Shown here one piece after another: positions 25,941 to 34,991 of a stretch of DNA of 40,203 nt. A program made the position numbers and the translations under genes. Each line of letters starts with the position of its first letter. Position 1 is the stretch's first letter. A model generated the notes under the pieces. That model had not been told where the DNA came from, ran no database searches, and saw nothing but the letters and a program-made list of their open reading frames with translations. The stretch is from Promethearchaeota archaeon. Its GTDB lineage: Archaea > Asgardarchaeota > Lokiarchaeia > Sigynarchaeales > SOKP01. The stretch spans positions 1 to 40,203 of the forward strand of contig JAUXAJ010000009.1 in the NCBI GenBank assembly GCA_030620005.1. The letters are read 5' to 3'.

Positions 25941-27194
25941 ATGGGAGATATTGATTCAAACTTTCAATATATTTACAATTTCGTTGAAACTATTTGTAAG
26001 CAGTGTGGACCAAGGCACTCTTGTAGTGAAGCAGAAAAGAATGCAAATTTATGGATAAGCGAAGAATTAAACAAATATTGCGACGAGACATTCATTGATG
26101 AGTTCGAAACTCATCCAAATCTATACCCTCAAGGGTTAATAAAGGTAGCGGGCGTTTTTATAGCTATATCGTTCATTTTCATGCCATTTCAATTTCCATT
26201 ACCAATATTTTCCGCTATATTTGTATTCTTGGGCCTTTTTGTATTATATACAGAACTATTCATGATGAAAGAATGGATTAAATTTCTATTCAAGAAAGGC
26301 ACATCTAGCAACGTGTTCGGCATAATAAAACCAACTGGAGACATCAAATTTCGCATGGTATTTGAGGGGCACACGGATAGCGCAAAAGAGATGAGAATTG
26401 CCAGTTATAAAAATCGACGGCGTTTAAAAACTGTTTTAGGGTTATATTTCATTATCCACACGATCGTATTTTCGATATCGAAATTTATTGCTCAAATATT
26501 ACTCGGACCTTCACTTACAATGGTTGAGTGGGGGATCATTTCATGGACGCTTATTGACTTCTTTTATTTCATTCCATTCTTAGTAACTTATCCTTTTTGC
26601 ATTTGGGTTATTACAGGCTTTTTAGGCAAGACCGTTGTTATGGGAGCTAACGATAATCTAGTAGGAAGTGCAATATCTGCGTGTATTGGTAAATATTTAA
26701 GTAATAATAGACCGAAAAATGTTGAGGTGTGGGTCGGTTCGCAGGGAAGCGAAGAAGTTGGAGATAAAGGAGCGAGAACATTCGTTGAGAAGTACGGAAA
26801 AAAGGGAATATTAGATAACGCTTATGCGATTGTTTTAGATAGTTGCGGCGCTGGGGAGGAGATTTCTTTAATTGAAAAAGACTTTCATAAGGCAATTTAC
26901 TCTCAAGAAGTAAATGACTTAATCAAAAAAGCTCACGAAATGGTTAAAAAGGAGAATCCTAATATTTCGAACTATACATTAAGAAGGTTACGAATTGGCG
27001 CAACTGACGCTTGTCGTTACATTCACGAAGGTTTTAAAGCAGCTTCGATAGGAGCCTCCGAGAAGGGCAAAAGTAAACCCCCAAACTGGCATTCGACTCA
27101 AGACATACCGGAAAATCTTGAAAAAAAGATAATCGTGGAAGTTTTCCAGATATGTTTAAAAATGATTGAAATTGTCGATAACCAGTTTAATTAA
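25941..27194 (+). CDS. Membrane-anchored M28-family zinc peptidase
   Basis: 417 residues with the M28 dizinc ligands in order: His144 in EGHTDS, Asp238 in GANDNL (bridging), a catalytic Glu and zinc Glu in SEEVGD (about 271-272), an Asp in VLDSCG (about 300) and a His in WHSTQD (about 384). Helices around 70-115 and 170-225 interrupt the protease fold, so the enzyme is membrane-bound, unlike the soluble M28 aminopeptidases. No signal peptide is seen. All zinc ligands appear present. Substrate unknown; a peptide or signal-processing role is possible. It has its own TATA box. Confidence 0.85.
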   Translation: MGDIDSNFQYIYNFVETICKQCGPRHSCSEAEKNANLWISEELNKYCDETFIDEFETHPNLYPQGLIKVAGVFIAISFIFMPFQFPLPIFSAIFVFLGLFVLYTELFMMKEWIKFLFKKGTSSNVFGIIKPTGDIKFRMVFEGHTDSAKEMRIASYKNRRRLKTVLGLYFIIHTIVFSISKFIAQILLGPSLTMVEWGIISWTLIDFFYFIPFLVTYPFCIWVITGFLGKTVVMGANDNLVGSAISACIGKYLSNNRPKNVEVWVGSQGSEEVGDKGARTFVEKYGKKGILDNAYAIVLDSCGAGEEISLIEKDFHKAIYSQEVNDLIKKAHEMVKKENPNISNYTLRRLRIGATDACRYIHEGFKAASIGASEKGKSKPPNWHSTQDIPENLEKKIIVEVFQICLKMIEIVDNQFN

Positions 27195-27319
27195 CATTGA
27201 GTAATTAAGAAAGCAAAGATGCTTGATTCCATTTTGAATGTCCTAAAGAATCGGGTTCTATAGCTTCTTTCACATGGTCTTTACTCATCTTTAAAACCTG
27301 CTTGGTCATAAGTCTTGTA

Positions 27320-28552
27320 TTAATTCTTAAAATGCAGGTCAGCAAAATCAATATATCGCTCCAAATCATATTTAGTCAAATCATGATCTCCTGGGCGGAT
27401 GTGATACCCAATCGTGGACAATACGGGTTGGTTTAATTCGGGCATTTTCGTTGCATTGAGACCATCAGTTCCTAATAATTTATAGACAGGGTCAGCATAT
27501 TTCGCGGCAAGGAATTCTCCTTTTGGGTCAGACCAAAAATCACTCTGGGCACTAGCTATATAAACAGGTCGCGGAGCTATTAGTGAGATTAACATGTGCT
27601 GATCAATGGGTAATTCACTTTCCCTTTCGTCATATCTTTTAAAATTTTTACAAAACCAATGTGGAAAATATTTATTTAAATAATAGATGGTTTCCCCAAA
27701 TTTACGTCGAAACAATGCAGCCCCTCCACATCCTGAATTATTTGAAACCACTATTGCAAAACGTTGATCATTTGCTCCTGCCCATAATGCAGTCTTACCA
27801 AGACGGGAATGCCCCAAGATTATAACGCGCTCATGATCAATATCGTTGTCATGTTCAAAATAATCCATTACTCGACTCAATCCCCAAGCCCAAGCTCCAA
27901 TCGTGCCCCATTCATTTTCTTTTGGCCTCAATTGACCTTTTTTATAAAATAATGGATGAACGCCATTCCTGAAGTCATCATCAAAGTCTGGATCGATGTC
28001 TCCATTGTATAGAGTTGCAAGAGCATAACCTCGCTCAATAATGAGTTCAACTGACCATTTTGATGCCCGCATTCCTCTAGCTGACTCAATTGCTTTGTTT
28101 TCTGTAATGCCATATTCATTATCATTAGGAACCCATTGATCAGACAATGTTATATCGAGATCTTGATTAATAGCATGATTTCCATGGAAATTTAAACCCA
28201 ATAATGTTGGATAAGGGTTCTTTTGACTATTAGGTAGAAAAATGAGAACATTTAATCTTATAATCTTCTTATTGTTTGCTAAACTAACAGTAATTTCCTT
28301 AAGAGTTGCCTTACCTGCGAGAGCATTTTTCTTTATTAATTTAATTTCAAAAGCGAACTTATTCGCCCTTCCCGGCATTTTACCGTACACATTTTCGTTA
28401 AAAAGTTTTAGGATTTCGGGGCTACGTTTATTAAACCAAATCTTCTTATCGGACACTTTAGTTCCATCTAAACACGTTAGAGGGTCAGGTAAGGCATATT
28501 TTGGTACCTTAGCCTCATTAATAATAATTTTTGGCCTTTTTCTTAAACTCAT
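27320..28552 (-). CDS. CE15-type glucuronoyl esterase-like hydrolase
   Basis: Alpha/beta hydrolase of 410 residues resembling 4-O-methyl-glucuronoyl methylesterases and related bacterial esterases. Nucleophile elbow GHSRLGK near residue 247, NNSGCGGAALFRRKFGE after it, the PIDQHMLISLIAPRPVYIAS strand and a C-terminal GDHDLT histidine. The family splits ester bonds between lignin alcohols and glucuronoxylan, or related ester-linked sugars. There is no signal peptide, which is odd for such a role. It is single, with convergent or divergent neighbours; the sugar-uptake and sugar-oxidoreductase genes further on make a carbohydrate role plausible (inference). Confidence 0.82.
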   Translation of the reverse strand: MSLRKRPKIIINEAKVPKYALPDPLTCLDGTKVSDKKIWFNKRSPEILKLFNENVYGKMPGRANKFAFEIKLIKKNALAGKATLKEITVSLANNKKIIRLNVLIFLPNSQKNPYPTLLGLNFHGNHAINQDLDITLSDQWVPNDNEYGITENKAIESARGMRASKWSVELIIERGYALATLYNGDIDPDFDDDFRNGVHPLFYKKGQLRPKENEWGTIGAWAWGLSRVMDYFEHDNDIDHERVIILGHSRLGKTALWAGANDQRFAIVVSNNSGCGGAALFRRKFGETIYYLNKYFPHWFCKNFKRYDERESELPIDQHMLISLIAPRPVYIASAQSDFWSDPKGEFLAAKYADPVYKLLGTDGLNATKMPELNQPVLSTIGYHIRPGDHDLTKYDLERYIDFADLHFKN

Positions 28553-28875
28553 CTTATTTTTTCAAAAATTTTTATTATTTTTTTATGATAATCAATATTA
28601 TTAAGATACACTAGTGATACTTAAAATTCTATTAATTCCACAAATACTTATTAAGCTTCATTCAATCTAAATGTGAAAAAATTTCAATCATTTGATAAAA
28701 TTACATCTATTTCATGTTGTCAAGTCTTTCAGAAAAGCCATTTCTTTAACTTTAGTGACGCTTAATTAATAAACTCGAGGATTATTAAGTCGCAACCTCA
28801 GAACTGAGAAAGGAAAGTCAAACGGTTGTATTTTATTTTTTTTTAAAAAAAAAAATTTTGAAAAAATTATTAGAT
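28553..28875. other. Intergenic region, nothing recognised
   Basis: 323 bases between the CE15-like gene and the broken transporter, AT-rich with short frames only. The right end contains long A and T tracts that look like the terminator of the broken transporter. I found no tRNA, repeat or convincing small gene. Confidence 0.4.
28845..28866 (-). terminator. T-run terminator after the broken transporter
   Basis: On the minus strand the stop codon is followed within 20 bases by T6 and then T11, the usual archaeal terminator form without a strong hairpin. Confidence 0.4.
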
Positions 28876-29629
28876 TTACTTCTCCCAATCGAAGTCGAGT
28901 TGAACGTATTTTTTGGCATAAAGACAAGCAACTATTAAAATCAATGAACAGATCGGACCCCATAACACATAGCCAAGAGAAAAAGTTAAAGTGCCTACGG
29001 TAATATCTGGAAATTCTAACATGCTACCCATTATAATAAGACCTATGGCTTGAAAAATATTAAGGGGAATGCTAGGAATTCTCCTATATGTGCCCGCCTT
29101 TAATTCTCCTGTTTTTTTTTCATCATCTTCAGAAATATCTGGGACCAGGATATACTGAAAAACTTGCCATCCAGAGTAAATTCCAGCAATCCCTAGAATA
29201 AAAAATATCCTATAAATAAAGGTAGATTCCATTGGAATTAATGCCAATAAAGTCAATGGAAGAAAAATAATAGCGGCGATAAGATCAATCAAAAGACTGC
29301 GTTTTTTTCCAAATTTCTTTAATAATATTCTCCACATGTATAAAAAAAGTACTATCCCTATAAGAAAAAGAGCTGCAGCAATTATATAAGTTGTTGATTC
29401 AAAATCTAAGACTACTTCCATAATAATAAAATTAATGAACCAATCTGTGTCCAAGCTAAACTGGCAATACCAACCATTAAGATTACTTTTAGAAAATTTT
29501 TATTTTGTGTTACTACCTTCAAATATTGAAATATGGATGATTCTATTTTAAAATGGGGTTCTTTTGGCATTAAAAAACTAATTGAGTAAAAAATTGCTAT
29601 TGAAATAAGCCCAAAAAATATCACTTTTT
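28876..29629 (-). pseudogene. C-terminal half of a GPH/MFS transporter, frameshifted
   Basis: Two adjoining frames encode one protein. The first gives hydrophobic helices ([37 protein letters not shown]), then shifts frame near 29440 into [16 protein letters not shown] and on through four or five more helices to a charged end (DFDWEK). The content matches the second half (helices 6-12) of MFS_2 transporters such as that at 33226. The first half is absent; its place is taken by a fragment of a different gene (29630-29840). The one-base shift plus the missing half make a functional transporter impossible. Confidence 0.7.
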
Positions 29630-29840
29630 CTCCTTCTGCTTCAATGTAATCTCCTGCGTGTACTGGCGCTAAAAATTCCATGCTATCGTACGCTCTGAAA
29701 AACCCCCCATCATCATCGTTCCGAATTAATAGTTCGGTTGCCACATCACCAAAAAGTTTCAGGATCTTTGCACCATCTACTAAATTCCCCCCATAATGGG
29801 CATCGTTTAAGCTCATTCTAACTCTAATTAATGCCTTCAA
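29630..29840 (-). pseudogene. N-terminal fragment of 3-aminobutyryl-CoA ammonia-lyase (kal-like)
   Basis: The first 70 residues, from a TTG with a good GAGG site upstream, read like the start of lysine-fermentation 3-aminobutyryl-CoA ammonia-lyase (hot-dog fold): [51 protein letters not shown]. It then changes abruptly, in frame, into transporter helices. The true gene would continue for another 60 or so residues. The join looks like a deletion or recombination end-point, or an assembly artefact. Confidence 0.65.
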
Positions 29841-29963
29841 TCTCTTTCCTCTTTACATGGCTTTCTTTTTAACTATACTTCTTAAAAATATTTAATCTTG
29901 AAATTATTAAATTCATGCTTATTTTATTATCACAAATACACCAAAATAATAATTACTTATATA

Positions 29964-30896
29964 ATGTCTGAATATAATCTTAAAGGAAAGATGTTAGATT
30001 GGGGGCCGTTTGAAGAAAAAGAATCAAAATGGCTATTATTTTCCGTTGGAAATCCAGACGAGGGCCATGGGTTCGCATTACCAAGAAACATTGACGATCT
30101 TCATAGTAAAAGGGCAGCTTACGATTTAGAATTTCACACCGGGCAGAGGTATGTAGCACATGTCCCCTATACAACTGATAGGTGCGGAGATGTTGCAAGA
30201 GATTGGGCTCCATTCTATATCCCGTGGGAAGAATTTTTAGAGAAATCCATCGACTTCATGAAAAAACACATAGAAATCATTAGAGGTAGAGGTGAAGCAG
30301 TATCAAGAGTAATGTTGTTGACGGGACACGGCGGAAACGCCGATTTATTAGAGCGCAAAGTTCAAAGGAAAATAAGGGAAGAACTAGACGTTGAGAGGTT
30401 CATTTCTATTACTGCCTTGGTTGATAGAAAAGATGCACCGCGAGTTTTAGAAGAATTAAAAAATTTAACCGTCGAAATAATTGAAAAAAAAGGACCACAA
30501 TATGGATGTAGAACTGCCGAAGAATTAGCGGATTTTTACACAAAAGTCTTATTATCTGCGGGTCACGCGTCTCACACGGAATACAGCTTATCCGCTGCGA
30601 TGGGAGTTTGCGACATGAAAAAAGTGGAAATTATGAATAAATTACTCGAAACCAATTTTGAAGAAGCATTGAAAAAATGGCCACCCATAGGAGGATTAGG
30701 AGGCTATTTATTAGCTGGCGGAAAGTACACTGAAGCGCTCGGAACGGAAAACAACGACAAGTACGGATTGTGGAATTGTTTAAATGGACTCAGAACCTTA
30801 GATGAGGGGAGATTAATCGTAGAGCCCGAATTAGGGCATCTCATCCTAAAAATTAGCCTTGAAACTAAAGCAGAAATTATTAATAAATATATTTAA
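29964..30896 (+). CDS. Creatininase-family metal-dependent amidohydrolase
   Basis: 310 residues from the ATG at 29964; the frame extends 22 codons upstream, but that piece is not family-like. Metal-site motifs: SVGNPDEGHGFALPRNID (Glu, His and Asp ligands) near residues 29-46 and TGHGGN near 123-128. Creatininase-family members split amides, for example creatinine, or in archaea deformylate a flavin/deazaflavin intermediate (ArfB). Which substrate applies cannot be told. Monocistronic, followed by a T10 terminator. Confidence 0.82.
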   Translation: MSEYNLKGKMLDWGPFEEKESKWLLFSVGNPDEGHGFALPRNIDDLHSKRAAYDLEFHTGQRYVAHVPYTTDRCGDVARDWAPFYIPWEEFLEKSIDFMKKHIEIIRGRGEAVSRVMLLTGHGGNADLLERKVQRKIREELDVERFISITALVDRKDAPRVLEELKNLTVEIIEKKGPQYGCRTAEELADFYTKVLLSAGHASHTEYSLSAAMGVCDMKKVEIMNKLLETNFEEALKKWPPIGGLGGYLLAGGKYTEALGTENNDKYGLWNCLNGLRTLDEGRLIVEPELGHLILKISLETKAEIINKYI

Positions 30897-30903
30897 TCCA
30901 TAC

Positions 30904-30913
30904 TTTTTTTTTT
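30904..30913 (+). terminator. T10 terminator after the creatininase-family gene
   Basis: Ten consecutive T begin seven bases after the stop codon with no hairpin, a standard archaeal terminator. Confidence 0.5.
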
Positions 30914-31451
30914 CATGTATATAAAAGCGGCGTGTTTCGCAAAACTTTCTATTTCACAAAAAATCGTCGATTTTTTCCTACTTGAATAAAGCAATTGCTA
31001 CTGGACCTTTTTCAAGATATCTTGACGCTTATTTCATAAAGAGCGTAGATTTAACCGTATCCAAACAATGAAAAAACAAAAAAGACAAAAGAGTTAGAGA
31101 TTAATTTCTTGTTTGAAACCACAGTTTTGGCATCTTTTAAAGCTTCCGACATGACATTTACAACCCTTCTTTTATGAAAATTTTTTTTTTTTAATTTCAA
31201 GCGTTAATATAGTGCTGCAACAAAAAAACTTCGCTTAGTAAAATCATTAGAAAATTAAAGATTGCAAAAGAAGTTTTAATTTTATTCTATATATTGCTGC
31301 TAAATTCATTTTAGATTAAATTTTCTCTCACATTAGTTATGACTAAAATAACTGTATTTCATAAAACTTGAAACTTAAAAAACTTTAAATATTACCTATA
31401 CAATTTTTATATTAGTAATAATCACATTAATGTTAATTTTTTATTTTTAAA
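30914..31451. other. Intergenic region with a short zinc-ribbon-like tail
   Basis: About 540 AT-rich bases. On the minus strand, 31094-31171 reads KKGCKCHVGSFKRCQNC then GFKQEINL and a stop, without a start codon. The C-x-C...C-x2-C pattern looks like a zinc ribbon and could be the 3' end of a lost gene. The rest holds T-runs and the promoter region of the following regulator; I see no RNA gene. Confidence 0.3.
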
Positions 31452-32534
31452 ATGTCAAGTCAAAGTAAATCGTTACAAAATCACATCTTTGAAGGTAAAA
31501 TCAAGGAATACGAGCATCAAATTATTGAGTTTTTCATAGAAATGGGAGAACTCAAAGATGCGACCAAAAAAAGTCAAATAATTAAAGCATACTTATTGAT
31601 TCACGATGGTTTAACACAAAAACAACTTAGAGAATTGACTGGATTCTCTAATGGTTCGATTTCTTCCTATTTAAATGCTTTAGTGAGTATTGGGATGTGT
31701 GAAAAACGCCTAATTCGTGGTACTCACACTTATAAATATTCATTTGCGGGAGAGCTTTCTCAAATTCTTTCAAGATCAAGTGGAGTTGCCCTTCAATTCT
31801 ATTCTAAATTCATCAAATTCTTAAATGAAAAACTCAAAGAATTAAGGGAACGTGGTAATCCAAATAAAAAAGGGTATAAAATTCTTTCCATGAGGTTAAA
31901 AGAATTATTAAACTTCTTTCTCATCATTGATAAGGTCATTGAAATGTTAAAGGGAAATGTGGAACCAGAAAAAGGCTTGGAATTGCTTGAAATAAAAGAA
32001 AATTTAGCTACAAGTGAAATAGAAGAATTTAACCCAGAAATAAAAGAGATTGAGGATTACATGATTGATTTTTTCTTAAAGTCTCCAATTTTAGCAGGTA
32101 AAAAAAGAATGGATTTAATAATTAGCAACTACTTCATTACGAGAAAATATCTTACTCAAAGAACTCTTAGAAAACTTACAGGGTTTTCTGCTGGAATGAT
32201 ATCGCAAGAATTAAAAGATCTTCTTAATAAGGGCCTAATTGAAAAAAAAAGCGTTTCCGATACGGGGCAAATTACTTATTCAATGGAAAGGGTTGATGGT
32301 GCTTACATGAAATTGTTTTCAAAAATGATAAATGAAACATTAAAATGGGAAAATATTTTTGTAGAAATGAAGAAAAATTTGGACAACAATGAAGATAAAT
32401 TGAAAGAATTTAACGGATATGATAAAGTTTATAATTTTCTTGAATTTTATATCCCGTTTATAGAAATCTTTAAAAAATCATTTGAATTTTATGAAAAGTT
32501 AGAAAATGAAATCAATAAGAATTCATCCTTGTAA
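31452..32534 (+). CDS. Transcriptional regulator with two winged-helix domains
   Basis: 360 residues with an internal duplication: LTQKQLRELTGFSNGSISSY near residues 55-75 and LTQRTLRKLTGFSAGMISQE near 236-255, each in a MarR/GbsR-like winged helix followed by helices. Such a pseudo-dimer could bind DNA as one chain. Position ahead of GPH transporters in the same direction suggests it controls them or the sugar operon beyond, but that is inference. The ATG at 31452 follows an AT-rich stretch. A lineage-specific family is likely; the ligand is unknown. Confidence 0.72.
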   Translation: MSSQSKSLQNHIFEGKIKEYEHQIIEFFIEMGELKDATKKSQIIKAYLLIHDGLTQKQLRELTGFSNGSISSYLNALVSIGMCEKRLIRGTHTYKYSFAGELSQILSRSSGVALQFYSKFIKFLNEKLKELRERGNPNKKGYKILSMRLKELLNFFLIIDKVIEMLKGNVEPEKGLELLEIKENLATSEIEEFNPEIKEIEDYMIDFFLKSPILAGKKRMDLIISNYFITRKYLTQRTLRKLTGFSAGMISQELKDLLNKGLIEKKSVSDTGQITYSMERVDGAYMKLFSKMINETLKWENIFVEMKKNLDNNEDKLKEFNGYDKVYNFLEFYIPFIEIFKKSFEFYEKLENEINKNSSL

Positions 32535-32553
32535 CGTTTATTCTTTCCATAAT

Positions 32554-32561
32554 TTTAAATA
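32554..32561 (+). promoter_or_regulatory. TATA box of the first GPH transporter copy
   Basis: tttaaata starts 29 bases before the ATG at 32583, and catcaaa follows 14 bases after its start. The intact copy has the same two elements at the same spacing, so the promoter was duplicated with the gene. Confidence 0.45.
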
Positions 32562-32582
32562 AAATCTCATCAAATTAATTTT

Positions 32583-33179
32583 ATGAGTAAAAATAAAAAA
32601 GAAAATAACGATAAATCTGAAGGTAAATCTAAAACTTTTCAAATCGTATTAATAGGGATTATTTTTGCTGGTTCTTCTATTTTTGGATTTTATGAAATGG
32701 GCCTTTTTAACACCTACATCGAACATATCTTAGAGCTGCCTTATATCTACATTTCGATAATGGTGAGCGTGAGCGCCATCATGGGGCTCATTTTTTTATT
32801 AGTTTTTGGAATTTTAAGCGATAATACTCGGACGAGATGGGGTAGAAGAAGGCTCTATTTACTATTCGGAATTTTTGCGGGAATTGCCATGTACGTTTAC
32901 GCTTTTGTCCCAAATTTTATATGGTGTTTCATCATAGATGCGATTATAATAGGCGTTCTTTCAAATGCGTTTTACGCGGGAAGAAATGTATTACTGCCCG
33001 ACATAGTTGATATAGAACGCAGAGGCCGGGCAAACGGAATAGTTCAAATTATTACTCTATTTGGTTCAATGATACCTACTGGGTTAGTATTGTATGTAAA
33101 CGACATATATTCAACACAAAGCGAAAAAAATTGGAATAAATTTGCCAGTTATTACTCAATGTTAATTGAAAAATGCTAA
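32583..33179 (+). pseudogene. GPH/MFS transporter copy A, truncated after about helix 5
   Basis: 198 residues equal to the N-terminal part of the neighbouring full transporter, with a near-identical helix pattern (GIIFAGSSIFGF, SDNTRTRWGRRR, FYAGRNVLLPDIVD, RGRANGIVQI). It diverges after LVLYV and stops at IEKC. Only about five helices remain of twelve. DNA identity to copy B is visibly high over this stretch. Unlikely to transport by itself. Confidence 0.7.
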
Positions 33180-33196
33180 TTCTAAAACGATTACAT

Positions 33197-33204
33197 TTAA
33201 ATAG
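33197..33204 (+). promoter_or_regulatory. TATA box of the intact GPH transporter copy
   Basis: tttaaata 29 bases before the ATG at 33226, with catcaaa 14 bases after its start, mirroring copy A. Confidence 0.45.
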
Positions 33205-33225
33205 AACATCATCAAAATTGTATAT

Positions 33226-34539
33226 ATGAATAAAGAAAAAATAAAAAACGAATCAAAAACCCCAAGTAAATACGTTACGTTTCAGATTGTTATTATTGGA
33301 ATAATTTTTGCGGGAAGTTCCATTTTTGGTTTTTTCGAGATGTCTCTGTTTAACAATTACATTACAGATGTCCTTAAGGAGCCATACATCGCCATTTCGT
33401 TGATGGTTAGCGTAAGTGGGATCATGGGTTTCATCTGTCTCTTGGTTTTTGGAATTTTTAGCGATAATACTCGTACAAAATATGGTCGAAGAAGATCTTA
33501 CTTATTGGTTGGAATTCTTGCCGGAATTGCCATGTATGTTTATGCCTTTTCACCAAATTTTGTATGGTGTCTTATTATAGATGCTATAATAATTGGTGTT
33601 CTTTCTAACGCTTTCTATGCGGGAAGAAATGTATTACTTCCTGACATAGTTGATATTGAGCACAGAGGGAGGGCTAATGGAATAGTTCAAATCATTTCTT
33701 TTTTTGGTTCCATGCTGCCTACATTTTTAGTTTTATATGTGTACGAAAATTACTCCATACAAGAGAATAATAGCACGTTTATAACTCAAGAAGGATTCAT
33801 TCTTTCATTTGCATTTGGCGCATTGGCCATAATTATAGTCTCCATTTTAGGTTTCGTTTTCATAAGAGAAAAACCTGCTTCAGAATTGCCCCCAAAAAAG
33901 AAATTCATGGATGAAATAAAGGATACTTTTCAATTTGGAGAATTAAAAAAACATAAACATTTCTTTCGAATGATATTAGCCCTTCTCGTGTTTAATATAG
34001 GAATAAGAATTATTTTACCTTTTGTTTTTAATTACTTCTTTGATCTGGGACTCCCTGCCTTAGGTCTCGCGTTAATATTTGGCATCTCTATATCTGTATC
34101 CGTTGTAATAATGTACGTTCTGGGAAAACTCGCCGATAAATATGGTAGGAAGCGATTTTTAGCTCCATCAATTATAATCTCTTCAATCGGGTTTTTTATA
34201 ATCCCTTTTTTAACACCTGATACAGTAGTTAATTTCATTATTTACGTGATTGCTTTCACTTTAGTCTTGATTGCCCTCATGGGACTTTACGTTCCACTTA
34301 ACACCTGGCGGCAAGATCTGCTTCCTGAACACGAGAGAGGAAAATTTGATGGAATTATGAACATGATGGATACTTTTTCTCAAATTCCTGGCGCCATAAT
34401 TGGAGGATTAGTGGCAGATGCATTAGGTATTCAATTTATGTTTGCATTTGTTCCCATATTTTTGATAGCCTCAATACCATTATTTTTGAGAGTAAAAGAA
34501 ACCTTACCGGAAAAGAATAACAAGGAACTAATTGGCTAA
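33226..34539 (+). CDS. GPH/MFS sugar-cation symporter, intact copy B
   Basis: 437 residues with about twelve hydrophobic helices. Family marks: GIIFAGSSIFGFFEM in helix 1, the SDNTRTKYGRRRSY cytosolic loop (the conserved basic stretch after helix 2-3), FYAGRNVLLPDIVD, a central loop with EKPASELPPKKK, and LADKYGRKRF in the second half. It belongs to MFS_2-type transporters, which move sugars or glucuronides with cations; the exact substrate is unknown. Truncated or deleted copies flank it on both sides. It lies between a double-winged-helix regulator and a sugar operon, which fits sugar uptake (inference). Confidence 0.85.
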   Translation: MNKEKIKNESKTPSKYVTFQIVIIGIIFAGSSIFGFFEMSLFNNYITDVLKEPYIAISLMVSVSGIMGFICLLVFGIFSDNTRTKYGRRRSYLLVGILAGIAMYVYAFSPNFVWCLIIDAIIIGVLSNAFYAGRNVLLPDIVDIEHRGRANGIVQIISFFGSMLPTFLVLYVYENYSIQENNSTFITQEGFILSFAFGALAIIIVSILGFVFIREKPASELPPKKKFMDEIKDTFQFGELKKHKHFFRMILALLVFNIGIRIILPFVFNYFFDLGLPALGLALIFGISISVSVVIMYVLGKLADKYGRKRFLAPSIIISSIGFFIIPFLTPDTVVNFIIYVIAFTLVLIALMGLYVPLNTWRQDLLPEHERGKFDGIMNMMDTFSQIPGAIIGGLVADALGIQFMFAFVPIFLIASIPLFLRVKETLPEKNNKELIG

Positions 34540-34713
34540 ATTAGTGACAACGAAGTTGTTGTTAATATTGAATTTTTCATCGTAAATTTGATGGTATTCT
34601 TGCCAAAATAACAATCGTTGTAGAAAACTGGATTCGATGGGGGGGGCGTGGGCGAATAGAATTCCTACGATTAAGTTTAGTAACCCAAGAAAAATTTATG
34701 GAATCACATCAAA
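34540..34713. other. Short spacer with an eight-G tract
   Basis: The gap between copy B and the relic contains a small inverted repeat (acaac-gaa-gttgt at 34546-34558), possibly terminator-like, and an isolated G8 tract at 34639-34646 followed by cgtgggcg, unusual in this AT-rich DNA. No gene is visible. Confidence 0.3.
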
Positions 34714-34908
34714 ATGACAAAAACTAATTCTAAAACTTGATTTATAGGATGTTACAATTGCATTATCCATATTGAAGGGTTGATTTGGGATGCTTTTGGA
34801 ATTCAATGGATTTTTATTGTTGTTCCCATCTTTTTAATAGGCTCGAAACCGTTTTTCTTGACCGTGAAGGAAACACTCTCGGAAAACATTAAAGAACAAT
34901 TGTCCTAA
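34714..34908 (+). pseudogene. GPH/MFS transporter copy C, internal-deletion relic
   Basis: Starts with ATG at 34714 directly after catcaaa (the promoter-proximal word shared with copies A and B). Eight codons (MTKTNSKT) resemble the amino end of copy A, and a stop follows. After the stop, a frame reads IEGLIWDAFGIQWIF, PIFLIGSKPFFLTVKETL and ends at 34908; this matches the last 45 or so residues of copy B (DALGIQFMFAFVPIFL...VKETL). Both ends of a transporter gene remain, with about 1.1 kb lost between. Confidence 0.6.
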
Positions 34909-34991
34909 TTAAAAATTAAAATTTCTTACTTCAAATTAAAAAGGATAATTTTATTTTTTAAATTATAGAACCTGACTCGATTTACAATTTT

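Noticed and set aside
26647..26895. 82-codon minus-strand frame inside the M28 gene
   Set aside because: It lies over zinc-ligand codons of the peptidase and resembles an antisense shadow.
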